In this document: one piece after another, positions 48,092-57,384 of the stretch
Layout of the letters: each line of letters begins with the position of its first letter
How positions within the stretch are numbered: position 1 is the first letter of the stretch
Source of the DNA: Panacagrimonas sp963975245
GTDB taxonomy: Bacteria > Pseudomonadota > Gammaproteobacteria > Nevskiales > Nevskiaceae
Reading direction: 5' to 3'
DNA: 64,000 bases
NCBI GenBank assembly: GCA_963975245.1
Contig: CAXBFJ010000009.1
Location: 1-64,000, forward strand
Translations under genes and position numbers: made by a program
Notes under the pieces: model-generated
Told to the model about the DNA's origin: nothing
Databases searched by the model: none
What the model saw: only the letters and a program-made list of their open reading frames with translations

Positions 48092-49168
48092 TCAGAGCTG
48101 TCGATAGAGCCGACTACCATCAAACACCGCGTTCGGGTCGAAGCTGCGTTTGAGTCGTCGTTGAATATTCAGTTGCACCGGGCCAGGTGCGGAAAAAACC
48201 TCATGTCCTTCGGGCGGATTTCGAAACGCTGTGGCATGTCCGCCGGCTGATGCAGCTGCCGTTCTGATTTTCTCTGCCGGTTCCGCACTGAACAACCAAC
48301 GTTGCTGGCCCTGCCATTCGAGTAGCGTGGATTCGCTCAGATGCATCGGCGGGGTTTCGGCAGGAAGCGACAGACGCCAAAGTGTTTGCTCGTTGCTGTG
48401 TTGGAAGAGTTCATGTGTTTGATCACGCAGGCGCTTCCAGAATGCCTCAGCCTCCTCGGCAGGCATCAGCTCGCCCGCAATGTGGTCCTGTGCAAGCTTT
48501 ACCGCTGCTGCTGCGCCGGACAGGCGCAGGTAACATTTTCCTGCATGCCAGACGCTGGCCGTTATGGGCAGCGTTTTCGGCCGCAGCTCATCAAACATAG
48601 CCAAAGCCTGACGCTCATCGCACCTGAGCACGAGTGTGCTGCTGCTGACGGGGCGAGGCATGACCTTGAGGGATACCTGCAAGATGATGCCCAGGGTGCC
48701 CATCGACCCTGACATGAGTCTTGCAACGTCATAACCGGCGACGTTCTTCATCACTTGGCCGCCAAACTTGAGGATCTGGCCTTCGCCGTTCATGACCACG
48801 GCACCTAAGAGGCTGTCCTTCAACGCGCCGCCCGACATGCGACCGGGGCCGCTCAGTCCAGCGGCGACTGCGCCGCCAATGCTGGCCTGCTGATCAAAAT
48901 CCGGCGGCTCGAATCCCAGTTGTTGATGTCGCTCTGCCAGCGCTTGATCAATTTCATTCAGGGGCGTGCCACAGGCCGCGGTGATGACTAACTCTGCCGG
49001 GTCGTAGTTGATGATGCCGGCGTAAGCGGCGACATCCAGGAACTCGAAATGACCAGCATTGCCATACCAGTGCTTGCTGCCGTTGCCCCGGATTCGAAGT
49101 TTCTGTCCCTTGCCTGCTGCGTGAAGCAATTGCTCACGGATGGCGGCCAATCTGTTGTCGTTGGCCAT
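48092..49168 (-). CDS. glcE: Glycolate oxidase FAD-binding subunit GlcE
   Basis: A 358-aa PCMH-type FAD-binding protein, shorter than GlcD. The FAD pyrophosphate region reads ASIGGAVAAGLSGPGR, followed by GGQVMKNVAGYDVARLMSGSMG. Its ATG lies 1 nt after the glcD stop (TGA-C-ATG), indicating coupling. Part of the GlcDEF membrane-associated glycolate dehydrogenase. Confidence 0.95.
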   Translation of the reverse strand: MANDNRLAAIREQLLHAAGKGQKLRIRGNGSKHWYGNAGHFEFLDVAAYAGIINYDPAELVITAACGTPLNEIDQALAERHQQLGFEPPDFDQQASIGGAVAAGLSGPGRMSGGALKDSLLGAVVMNGEGQILKFGGQVMKNVAGYDVARLMSGSMGTLGIILQVSLKVMPRPVSSSTLVLRCDERQALAMFDELRPKTLPITASVWHAGKCYLRLSGAAAAVKLAQDHIAGELMPAEEAEAFWKRLRDQTHELFQHSNEQTLWRLSLPAETPPMHLSESTLLEWQGQQRWLFSAEPAEKIRTAAASAGGHATAFRNPPEGHEVFSAPGPVQLNIQRRLKRSFDPNAVFDGSRLYRQL

Positions 49169-49169
49169 G

Positions 49170-50654
49170 TCAGAAGCGCGGAATTTCAGGAAAAGGAATG
49201 ACGCCGCCGCGGATATGCATCTTGCCGTACTCTGCGCAGCGGGCCTTGGTCGGAATGCCCTTGTCCGGATTCAGCAGGCGGTCCGGGTCGAACGCAGCCT
49301 TCACCTCGTGAAACAGCGCGTTCTCAGCCGGCGAGAACTGCACGCACATCGAGTTGATCTTTTCCAGGCCCACGCCATGTTCACCGGTGATGCTGCCGCC
49401 CAGCTCAACGCAGGTTTCGATAATTTCGGAACCAAACCGTTCGGCGCGTTCCCATTCGTCTGGGTCGGCGCCGTTGAACAGGATTAGCGGGTGCATGTTG
49501 CCGTCGCCTGCGTGGAAGACATTGATGCATCGCAGGCCGTAGTGCTCGCTCATCCTGGAGATTCTGGAGAGCAAAGGCCCAACGCTGCGTCGGGGCACGG
49601 TTCCATCCATGCAGTAGTAGTCAGGCGAAACACGACCGGCTGCTGGGAATGCTGCTTTTCGTCCGCTCCAGAACAGCACGCGCTGCTGCTCGCTTTGGGA
49701 GACCTCGATTCCGGTTGCGCCAGCGCCGAGCAAGATCGCTTTCATGCGGCCAATCTCTTCTTCTACCTCGGCGGGCGCTCCGTCTGACTCACATAGCAGG
49801 ATCGCCTCAGCGTTGAGGTCATAGCCCGCCTGCGCAAACTGTTCCACAGCGTGGATCGCCCCCTTGTCCATCATCTCCAGCCCGGCCGGAATGATGCCGT
49901 TTGAAATCAGGCTGGCCACCGCATCGCCACCTTTCACCACATCATCAAAGCTGGCCATGATGACGCGGGCGGTGGCGGGAATCGGGGTCAGCTTCACCGT
50001 GATCTCGGTGACCACGGCGAACATGCCCTCACTGCCTATCAGGACGGATAAGAGGTCCAGTCCCGGGGTGTCCGGCGCCAGACTGCCGAACTCGACGATC
50101 TCTCCCCGCAGGGTAATGGCCCGGACTTTCAGAACGTTGTGCAAGGTCAGCCCGTACTTGAGGCAATGCACCCCGCCGGAGTTCTCTGACACATTGCCAC
50201 CGATGGTGCAGGCAATTTGCGAGGAAGGATCTGGTGCGTAGTAGAGGCCGTATGGCTTTGCGGCTTCTGATACCGAAATATTCCGCACGCCGCATTGGAC
50301 CGTGGCAGTGCAGGCGTTTGGATTGATGTTGAGGATTTTGTCGAGCCGGGCCAGAGACAGGACCAGGCCGCCCGCAATGGGTAAGGCCCCGCCGGACAGG
50401 CCGGTGCCGGCGCCGCGCGGGACGACCGGCACACGGTGCTGATGACAGAGTTTCAGGATCGCTTGTACAGCGGTTTCGTTGTCCGGAATCACGACCGCAC
50501 CGGGAACGCTTCGGTAGGCCGCCAGGCCATCGCATTCGTAAGGCCTGAGATGGTCTGTCCGCGTAATCAGGCGGCTGTTGGGCACGCGGTCCAATGCCCG
50601 TACAAACTCAGCAGACAAAGGCGGTGGTGATGCAGCAGCGGCGCTCGCGTTCAT
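49170..50654 (-). CDS. glcD: Glycolate oxidase catalytic subunit GlcD
   Basis: A 494-aa flavoprotein of normal GlcD length. The N-terminal PCMH FAD domain includes VVPRGAGTGLSGGALP and CTIGGNVSENSGGVH; the C-terminal FAD-linked-oxidase cap ends GSITGEHGVGLEK. It oxidises glycolate to glyoxylate. No glcC, glcB or glcA lies in the window. It diverges from prpF across a 317-bp gap. Confidence 0.96.
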   Translation of the reverse strand: MNASAAAASPPPLSAEFVRALDRVPNSRLITRTDHLRPYECDGLAAYRSVPGAVVIPDNETAVQAILKLCHQHRVPVVPRGAGTGLSGGALPIAGGLVLSLARLDKILNINPNACTATVQCGVRNISVSEAAKPYGLYYAPDPSSQIACTIGGNVSENSGGVHCLKYGLTLHNVLKVRAITLRGEIVEFGSLAPDTPGLDLLSVLIGSEGMFAVVTEITVKLTPIPATARVIMASFDDVVKGGDAVASLISNGIIPAGLEMMDKGAIHAVEQFAQAGYDLNAEAILLCESDGAPAEVEEEIGRMKAILLGAGATGIEVSQSEQQRVLFWSGRKAAFPAAGRVSPDYYCMDGTVPRRSVGPLLSRISRMSEHYGLRCINVFHAGDGNMHPLILFNGADPDEWERAERFGSEIIETCVELGGSITGEHGVGLEKINSMCVQFSPAENALFHEVKAAFDPDRLLNPDKGIPTKARCAEYGKMHIRGGVIPFPEIPRF

Positions 50655-50971
50655 GATTCAGATCAGCTGGTCTATTCGGAACTGCGGCAACAAGACATGC
50701 CTCTGGTCGCAATTGAATGATGGCGCCGTTTCGCTACACCTTATTAATTTCGGCGCTTTTGATATCGACACGGCCGCTCTCCAGCCAATGAATCGTCGCC
50801 CTCCAATCGCATCTTGGCTTGAATTCGCCGACTTTGCAGTAGGAAGAACCCGTATAATTTTTCTTGGACGCCCCGCGCCAAGGGCAAAGCTACCTTTACC
50901 GCACTCGCTTCACAGCGCTCAGGTCGCCGGCATTGGTAGAATCCGCATTCCTTCTTCAAATCGGCTTGGCT
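50655..50971. other. 317-bp divergent promoter region glcD/prpF
   Basis: No gene is seen. It contains an A/T-rich stretch around 50740-50770 and a perfect -10-like TATAAT at 50853-50858. It separates glcDEF (minus) from prpF (plus). Confidence 0.5.
50830..50858 (+). promoter_or_regulatory. Possible sigma-70 promoter of prpF
   Basis: TATAAT (50853-50858) is a perfect -10 element. The best 17-bp-spaced -35 candidate is GACTTT (50830-50835), which is weak. It would give a leader of about 105 nt and let prpF be expressed apart from prpBC-acnD. Confidence 0.4.
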
Positions 50972-52159
50972 ATGTCGCAGGTTCCGCAAATCAAGATTCC
51001 CGCCACCTACATGCGCGGAGGTACCAGCAAGGGTACGTTCTTCAATGTTCAGGATTTGCCCGAGGCAGCCAGGGTGCCAGGCGCGGCGCGCGACAAGCTG
51101 CTGCTGCGCGTCATCGGAAGTCCCGATCCCTATGCCAAGCAGATTGATGGCATGGGCGGCGCGACTTCGTCCACCAGCAAAGCTGTGTTGTTGTCCAAGA
51201 GCACGCAGCCGGATCACGACGTCGACTACCTGTTCGGCCAGGTTTCCATCGACAAGGCATTTGTGGACTGGAGCGGCAACTGCGGCAATCTTTCATCAGC
51301 CGTCGGGCCCTTCGCCATTTCAAACGGACTTGTGGACCCGGCGCGCGTGCCCAAGGACGGGCTTTGCACGGTGCGTATCTGGCAGGCCAACATTGGCAAG
51401 ACCATCATTGCTCATGTGCCCATGACCAACGGGCAGGTACAGGAAACGGGCGATTTCGAACTCGACGGCGTGACCTTTCCTGCCGCGGAAGTGCAGATTG
51501 AGTTCATGTATCCGGCCGATGATGGCGAAGATGGCGGAGCCATGTTCCCAACGGGCAACCTGGTTGATGACCTGGACGTGCCCGGTGTCGGCACCCTCAA
51601 GGCAACGCTAATCAACGCAGGTATTCCGACGGTTTTCGTCAACGCCGATGCCATCGGTTACACCGGCACCGAGTTGCAGGAAGCGATCAACGGCGATGCC
51701 AAGGCGCTCGCCATGTTCGAAACCATCCGTGCTTATGGCGCGGTGCGCATGGGTCTGATCAAGCACATCGATGAAGCTGCCAACCGGCAGCACACGCCCA
51801 AGGTTGCGTTCGTGGCCAAGCCCAAGGCCTACGCCTCATCCAGCGGCAAGGCTGTCGCGGAAGGTGACGTTGATCTGCTGGTGCGCGCGCTGTCCATGGG
51901 CAAGTTGCATCACGCCATGATGGGCACCGCAGCGGTGGCCATCGGTACTGCCGCCGCCATTCCGGGCACGCTGGTCAATCTGGCGGCGGGCGGCGGTGAT
52001 CGCAAGGCGGTCGTGTTTGGCCATCCTTCGGGAACCTTGCGCGTGGGCGCGGAAGCGACCCAAGAAGGCGGTCAGTGGCAGGTGCGCAAAGCCATCATGT
52101 CGCGATCAGCTCGTGTGCTGATGGAAGGTTGGGTGCGGGTGCCGGGCGATACCTTCTAG
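50972..52159 (+). CDS. prpF: 2-methylaconitate cis-trans isomerase PrpF
   Basis: A 395-aa protein in the diaminopimelate-epimerase-like PrpF family. The N-terminus has IPATYMRGGTSKGTFF and later MGGATSSTSKAVLL, both family signatures; the second half has FVAKPKAYASSSGKAV. It isomerises the AcnD product so that aconitase can hydrate it to 2-methylisocitrate. The ATG at 50972 gives family length; an upstream 36-codon extension was rejected. It is unlinked from prpBC-acnD by about 8.3 kb. Confidence 0.95.
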   Translation: MSQVPQIKIPATYMRGGTSKGTFFNVQDLPEAARVPGAARDKLLLRVIGSPDPYAKQIDGMGGATSSTSKAVLLSKSTQPDHDVDYLFGQVSIDKAFVDWSGNCGNLSSAVGPFAISNGLVDPARVPKDGLCTVRIWQANIGKTIIAHVPMTNGQVQETGDFELDGVTFPAAEVQIEFMYPADDGEDGGAMFPTGNLVDDLDVPGVGTLKATLINAGIPTVFVNADAIGYTGTELQEAINGDAKALAMFETIRAYGAVRMGLIKHIDEAANRQHTPKVAFVAKPKAYASSSGKAVAEGDVDLLVRALSMGKLHHAMMGTAAVAIGTAAAIPGTLVNLAAGGGDRKAVVFGHPSGTLRVGAEATQEGGQWQVRKAIMSRSARVLMEGWVRVPGDTF

Positions 52160-52228
52160 CGTTTCAAAGTTTGTGTCGGCAAACGTCCTGATCCTGGGCG
52201 AGCCGGTATCAGGGGCGGGGAGATAGCC

Positions 52229-54460
52229 ATGCGACGAGTCGTGACAGCGGCACTATTGTTTGCAGGCGGGATGATGAGTGCCTGCAGCTTGCTGCCGCAG
52301 AAGCCGGTTGATCTGGAGCAGACGCTGGGGGCGCAGGCGTCGGCAATGTTCAGTGCCGACAACGCTCAGGCCATTCTGGACAACGACAGCGCATTTGAAA
52401 GCAAGATTGCGCTGATCAACAGCGCGCGGCACAGCATTGAACTGGCCTATTTCATCTTCGGTGATGACTACAGTTCTTCGCATATGGCGATGGCGCTGCT
52501 GGATGCCGCAGAGCGCGGGGTCAAGGTGCGCATATTGGTTGATTACCATCAGGCCTACGCACAGTTGGACCGCTACGACATGCTGCGCCAGTTTGGTCGG
52601 GGCAACGTCGATGTGCGCTTCTACAGCCGACCAAGTCGCAACATCATCAAGGATGCGGCCTATCTGACTCTGGGGTGCGGGGAGAGCAAAAAGCAGGATG
52701 CGGATTGTTCTGCGCAGAAATTCGCCGACATCGAGCGACAGTTTGCCGCTGAGCAGTTTGGCGAACAGCCCGCGAGTGACTACAACTTTTCCAATCTCGA
52801 TGTGGCAGCGTCCGGGCAGTTTCTGGCCGGGTTGTACGGGAAGAATGCGGACCTGATGGCGTTTGCGGTGCAGGAAGGGCAGGGTATCGATCCGAAGGCC
52901 TTGCGCGCGTCTTCAGCAGCGCCGGATCCCAAGCAAGCCGCGCAGCTCAAGCGCATTGGAAAGATCTGGTTCAGGGCACGATATGCCGGTGGCTTCGACG
53001 GCTTGAAAGCCAAGTTCGAAGCGGCGGCGGCCCAGGCATTCTTTGGTGAGCAGATTGATCCGCTGTATGCGGCGGTCACCGCGCACTTGCCTGCGGAGCG
53101 CGCGGATAATAGTGCAGCACGTCGCGATTGGGATTACTTCAGCGAGTTCCTTCATCACAAGATTCTGATGGTGGATGGGCGCCGCCTGCAGTTCGGTGGG
53201 CGCAACACTGAGGATGCCTATCACATGAATGCGAATGAGTTGTCCGACAAGTACGTGTTCAGTGACACGGATGTGGTCACCGATGTTGATGCGCAGGGAG
53301 CAACGCAGCTCAAGGCGGCTTTCAACAAGCTTTGGCAGTTTCGCAGCATGGTCGCCTCGCTTGATGAGGTGCGCATGCATGCCCCGAATGATCTGCTGGT
53401 GAATTTCGATGTTCACAAGGCCGCGGTCGCTGGTTGCGCTGAACGCGCAGGCGATGATGATTGCGTGGCACAGCACTACGCTGAAAATTTTGAGCCTCTG
53501 GCGCAGCGTATCCAGAAGCACCATCAGCAGATGCTTGCGCGTAGCGAGGTCTACCAGACCGACTATGTTCCGGTGCCGAAACCACAACGTGATGCGACGC
53601 TGGCAATTGATTCAGGCGCGCGCTTGTTCTATCTGGAAAACCTGCCGTTCAAGGCTGGCGTGCGTGGATATGGCAGCAGCGATCCTGAGCCTGGTCTTCA
53701 TGGCAAACATATCCATCAGGTCTGGACCGATGCCATGCGCAGGACCTGTGAAAGTGCCAGCGCGGAACAGCCCGGGCGCATCATCTTCTACAACGCCTAT
53801 TTCTTTCTTCCAGCCAACCTGCTGCATGCGCTGGGTTCAACACTCAACGGCAACTGGGATTGTCGTCATGTCACCGTCACGCTGATCACCAATTCATTCC
53901 AGACCACGGACCTGAATGTGGTGAACATTGTTGCGGGCTGGCAGCTTAAGGCGCTGACGGAATATCGCGACAAGCTGGGAGCGCAAGACAAGGCAGCTCA
54001 CTTGGAATACCAGGAGATTCAATCACAGGGCGATGCCGACAAGCTCAGCCTGCACAGCAAGCTGATGGTTTTTGGCGATGCTGTCTTCATCGGCTCTGCA
54101 AATGCCGACGTGCGCAGCTTCATGCTCGACAGCAACAACGGCGCGATGATTCTGGATGCGCCGAAATTCATCGCCGATTGGCAGGCATGGTTGGCGGCGC
54201 GCCAGCAGCGTGGACTGATTCGGGACCAGTTGGCCGAGATCTCCATACCTCTGGCTCAGCTTGATCAGCAAAGTACGCAACTGCTGCGCGAGCTTCTTGA
54301 GAAGTACGACCGCAAAGGTCGGGTTACTCCGGAGAAGCGGGCAGAGCTGGAGGCGCGAACGCGCGAAGTACTGGGCAAGGTGCGCACGCTGAGCATGGGT
54401 ATCCTGGAAGGGAAGGCGTCAGCACGTGAAGAGTTCAATCGCCTGTTCAAGGCGATATGA
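52229..54460 (+). CDS. Phospholipase D-family lipoprotein
   Basis: A 743-aa protein. The N-terminus (MRRVVTAALLFAGGMMSACS) ends in MSAC, a near-lipobox, so it is probably an anchored lipoprotein. Two HKD-type sites are seen: HHKILMVD (His309, Lys311, Asp316) and HSKLMVFGD (His609, Lys611) followed by IGSANADVRS. In the second, Gly616 stands at the usual Asp position, with Asp617 next to it. A PLD fold would transfer or hydrolyse phosphatidyl groups, like cardiolipin synthases. Substrate unproven. Confidence 0.85.
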   Translation: MRRVVTAALLFAGGMMSACSLLPQKPVDLEQTLGAQASAMFSADNAQAILDNDSAFESKIALINSARHSIELAYFIFGDDYSSSHMAMALLDAAERGVKVRILVDYHQAYAQLDRYDMLRQFGRGNVDVRFYSRPSRNIIKDAAYLTLGCGESKKQDADCSAQKFADIERQFAAEQFGEQPASDYNFSNLDVAASGQFLAGLYGKNADLMAFAVQEGQGIDPKALRASSAAPDPKQAAQLKRIGKIWFRARYAGGFDGLKAKFEAAAAQAFFGEQIDPLYAAVTAHLPAERADNSAARRDWDYFSEFLHHKILMVDGRRLQFGGRNTEDAYHMNANELSDKYVFSDTDVVTDVDAQGATQLKAAFNKLWQFRSMVASLDEVRMHAPNDLLVNFDVHKAAVAGCAERAGDDDCVAQHYAENFEPLAQRIQKHHQQMLARSEVYQTDYVPVPKPQRDATLAIDSGARLFYLENLPFKAGVRGYGSSDPEPGLHGKHIHQVWTDAMRRTCESASAEQPGRIIFYNAYFFLPANLLHALGSTLNGNWDCRHVTVTLITNSFQTTDLNVVNIVAGWQLKALTEYRDKLGAQDKAAHLEYQEIQSQGDADKLSLHSKLMVFGDAVFIGSANADVRSFMLDSNNGAMILDAPKFIADWQAWLAARQQRGLIRDQLAEISIPLAQLDQQSTQLLRELLEKYDRKGRVTPEKRAELEARTREVLGKVRTLSMGILEGKASAREEFNRLFKAI

Positions 54461-54498
54461 GGCCCCGCAAATCTGCGGGACAAGTGTTTTCGAGCGAT

Positions 54499-54526
54499 CC
54501 ATCGGCCAGGTCCTCCCGGCCGATGG
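54499..54526. terminator. Hairpin between convergent PLD and BVMO genes
   Basis: CCATCGGCC (54499-54507) pairs perfectly with GGCCGATGG (54518-54526) across a 10-nt loop. No T run follows, so it may be a weak bidirectional terminator. Confidence 0.4.
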
Positions 54527-54535
54527 TGAACATGC

Positions 54536-56176
54536 TCAGGCGATCTCGAAGCCCTCGTAGCCTTTCTCCTTGACCTCATCGCAAAGCTGTCGGTAGACAC
54601 CCACGCCGCCGATATAGCCGAGCAGACGGTTCGTCTTGCCCTCAATATTGGCGCCGGTGTACCAGGATTTTGTCTTGGCTACCAAGGTCATGCTGGCCAC
54701 TTCTTCATGATGGGCGATCCAGTTGGCTTCGGTTTCGGCGCTGGGTTCGATCTTCGTGGCCTGTTTGGCACGCACATGTTCGATGCAGTCGCTGATCCAT
54801 TCCACTTGCTGCTGCAGGCAGGTCGGCGCATTGCAGAACGCAGCGGCCGGTGCCAGCGGTGCCATTGTCATGAACATGTTGGGGAAGCCGTGCACCTGCA
54901 GGCCCATGGTGCTGCGCAGGTCACGCTCCCACTCTTCTTTCAGAGAGATGTTGTCCCGGCCACGAATATCAATTCGGGTCAGCGCACCCGTTGCGGCGTC
55001 AAAGCCGGTGGCGAAGATCAGTACATCCAGATCGTACTCGCCGACAGAAGTGCGGATGCCTTTCTCGGTGATGGCTTCGATGGCTTCAGTGCGTAAATCG
55101 ACCAGCGTCACATTGTCGCGGTTATAGGTTTCAAAATAGCCGTTCTCTAGAGGAACGCGCTTGGTACCGAAACCGTGATCGCTAGGCAACAGTTTCTCGG
55201 CCAGTGCCGGGTCCTTGATGCGTGGACGAATCTTGCTTTTGACGAAATCTGAAATTTCTTTATTGATGTCCGCGTCCATGAACACTTCCTTGAAGCCGGC
55301 CATCCAGAACTTCAAGGAGCCATCTGCCCACAATTCTTCCAGGCGGGCGAGCCGTTCGTCAGCAGGAACGTCGTGCCAGTCTCGCGGGTCAATGTCGGCA
55401 TCAAAACCAACGAAGGTATTGCGAACCACTTCCCTGGTCGTTGGGTAGTTTTGCCGAATCTGTTCAAAGTCAGATTTGCTGTATTGGGGGTTGCGGATGG
55501 GAATCGCGTAATTGGGTGTGCGCTGAAAAACCGTGAGATGTGCTGCTTCAGGCGCAACACTCTGAATGACCTGTATGCCCGTGGCGCCGGTGCCGATGAC
55601 GGCAAGCCGCTTGCCCTTGAGATCAACCCCTTCCCTGGGCCAGCGGGCGGTGTGCAGGGTCTTGCCCTTGAAAGCCTTGTTTCCAGCAAATGGCGGCGTG
55701 ACAGGGGCCGATACCGTGCCGACGCAGGTCACCAGGAACTGTGCGCTGATTTTTTCGCCGGTGTCGGTCTGTATCAACCATCGCTGCGCGGCCTCATCCC
55801 ACCGCGCGGACTCCACACGCGTACTGAGGGTGATGTCCTTGCGCAGGTCAAAGCGGTCAGCGACATGGTTCAGATACCGCTCCGCTTCCTGCTGCCCGGG
55901 ATAGCGCTCTTGCCAGTCCCACTCGTCGAGGAGTTCGTCAGAGAACCAGAACTGATAGACGTGCGAGGGCGAGTCCGTGCGCGCGCCCGGATAGCAGTTC
56001 CAGTACCAGGTGCCGCCAACTTCAGGGGCGGCTTCAATGGCGCGGACCTTCATGCCCTGACCGCGCAGTTTGTGCAGTTGGTAGAGGCCGGAAAAACCAG
56101 CGCCGATGATGACGGCGTCGAGCAAAGTCGTTGCGCCGGTCGCGGAACGGGCGGCAGTCGCATTGGACGTGGACAT
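54536..56176 (-). CDS. Baeyer-Villiger-type flavin monooxygenase
   Basis: A 546-aa FAD/NADPH monooxygenase. The first Rossmann motif is GAGFSGLYQLHKL, and the BVMO fingerprint FKGKTLHTARWPR (FxGxxxHxxxWP) is intact. The second nucleotide-binding motif is GTGATGIQVIQ. Such enzymes insert oxygen next to a carbonyl, giving esters or lactones from cyclic or long-chain ketones. The ATG at 56176 has AGGAGA upstream. It diverges from an AraC regulator, which may control it. Confidence 0.93.
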   Translation of the reverse strand: MSTSNATAARSATGATTLLDAVIIGAGFSGLYQLHKLRGQGMKVRAIEAAPEVGGTWYWNCYPGARTDSPSHVYQFWFSDELLDEWDWQERYPGQQEAERYLNHVADRFDLRKDITLSTRVESARWDEAAQRWLIQTDTGEKISAQFLVTCVGTVSAPVTPPFAGNKAFKGKTLHTARWPREGVDLKGKRLAVIGTGATGIQVIQSVAPEAAHLTVFQRTPNYAIPIRNPQYSKSDFEQIRQNYPTTREVVRNTFVGFDADIDPRDWHDVPADERLARLEELWADGSLKFWMAGFKEVFMDADINKEISDFVKSKIRPRIKDPALAEKLLPSDHGFGTKRVPLENGYFETYNRDNVTLVDLRTEAIEAITEKGIRTSVGEYDLDVLIFATGFDAATGALTRIDIRGRDNISLKEEWERDLRSTMGLQVHGFPNMFMTMAPLAPAAAFCNAPTCLQQQVEWISDCIEHVRAKQATKIEPSAETEANWIAHHEEVASMTLVAKTKSWYTGANIEGKTNRLLGYIGGVGVYRQLCDEVKEKGYEGFEIA

Positions 56177-56303
56177 GGGTGTTCTCCTCACTCCATTAGT
56201 TGAATCATCGCGGGAATCGGCAGTGCCTATGCATCCCATCTGAATTCATCATGCACCATGCAACAGAGCCGGAGTTGACTTTGCGCGCGTGATTGTTGTC
56301 ATT

Positions 56304-57347
56304 ATGCGCAAAAGCGAATCGGAGTCATGGGTGCCCGGAAACCTGATCAGAAGTGCCGTTCTCAGCGGTAGCGAGGCCTTGATTCAGTCGCATGGGAAGC
56401 GTGCGGCGGGAATCGCGCTGCGTGCCGGAATCCCCATGGAGGCCCTGCGTGATCCCGATATTCTGATTTCCGGAAGTGCTGCGATTCTGTTCTTCGAGAT
56501 TGCTGCACAGACTTGTGAAAACCGGACCTGGGGCTTGCAGCTGTCGCGTAACGCAAGGTTGGCAGCGGTGCTGGGGCCCTTGTGGATTCTGCTCCACAAC
56601 GCGCGCAATGTTCGTCAGATGCTGGAAGATTTTTCTGCCTACTTCGAGCTCTACAGTAGCGCCGCAGTCGTGACCTGGGAGAAGCGGCCGGGTGGCGGCG
56701 AGCTCAGTTGGTCGGCAGCAGCTGGAAAAGCAGTCAGCGACGTTCAGATGGCCGAGTTTTCGCTCAGCACCATCGGTCATGAAATTGCCTCGCATATGCC
56801 ACACAACTGGACGCCCAAAGCAGTTGGATTCAGGCACGCAGCACCAAAGGATCTGCGGCTGCATCGCCAGCTGTTCTGTGAGGACGTCTTCTTTGATCAG
56901 GACCGCAATAGCCTGTTTCTGGATGACGCCACGCTCGATAGGCCGCTGCACAGTGCAGGTCATGCCCGCTCGCTGATACGAGGCGTCCTGCAGCACGAGA
57001 ACGTGGTTGCACGGGCCTCACGTCTGCAAGTGGTGACCAACGTCGAGAGCATCGTGCGTGCGCTGTTGCCGTTCTCCGCCTGCACCTTGAAGGAAGTCAG
57101 TCAGGCCATGGGCTTGCCGACGCGCACTCTGCAGGAGCATCTGCAGCGAGCAGGCGGCAAGACTTTCAAGCAGATTAAAGACGGCGTTCGCGCGGATCTG
57201 GCCATGAAGTATCTGCAACATTCGCAGATGCCAGTGGGACAGATTGCCGACGTTCTGGGTTACGCGGATATCACGGCATTCAGTCGCTCATTCAGACGCT
57301 GGCATGGCCGTAGTGCGCGTGAAGTGCGCGCAACTTCGCTGCACTGA
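56304..57347 (+). CDS. AraC-family regulator (OruR/ArgR-like type)
   Basis: A 347-aa regulator with an N-terminal Arabinose-binding-like (DUF/AraC-bind_2) domain, including LGPLWILLHNARNVRQML, and a C-terminal double HTH. The last HTH reads PVGQIADVLGYADITAFSR and ends RWHGRSAREVRA. An in-frame GTG at 56289 is an alternative start. Divergent from the BVMO gene by about 127 bp, so it is the likely local regulator. Effector unknown. Confidence 0.88.
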   Translation: MRKSESESWVPGNLIRSAVLSGSEALIQSHGKRAAGIALRAGIPMEALRDPDILISGSAAILFFEIAAQTCENRTWGLQLSRNARLAAVLGPLWILLHNARNVRQMLEDFSAYFELYSSAAVVTWEKRPGGGELSWSAAAGKAVSDVQMAEFSLSTIGHEIASHMPHNWTPKAVGFRHAAPKDLRLHRQLFCEDVFFDQDRNSLFLDDATLDRPLHSAGHARSLIRGVLQHENVVARASRLQVVTNVESIVRALLPFSACTLKEVSQAMGLPTRTLQEHLQRAGGKTFKQIKDGVRADLAMKYLQHSQMPVGQIADVLGYADITAFSRSFRRWHGRSAREVRATSLH

Positions 57348-57384
57348 CCCGTCCGTGCGAGTCAGCGCAGCGTTGCACTTTCTC

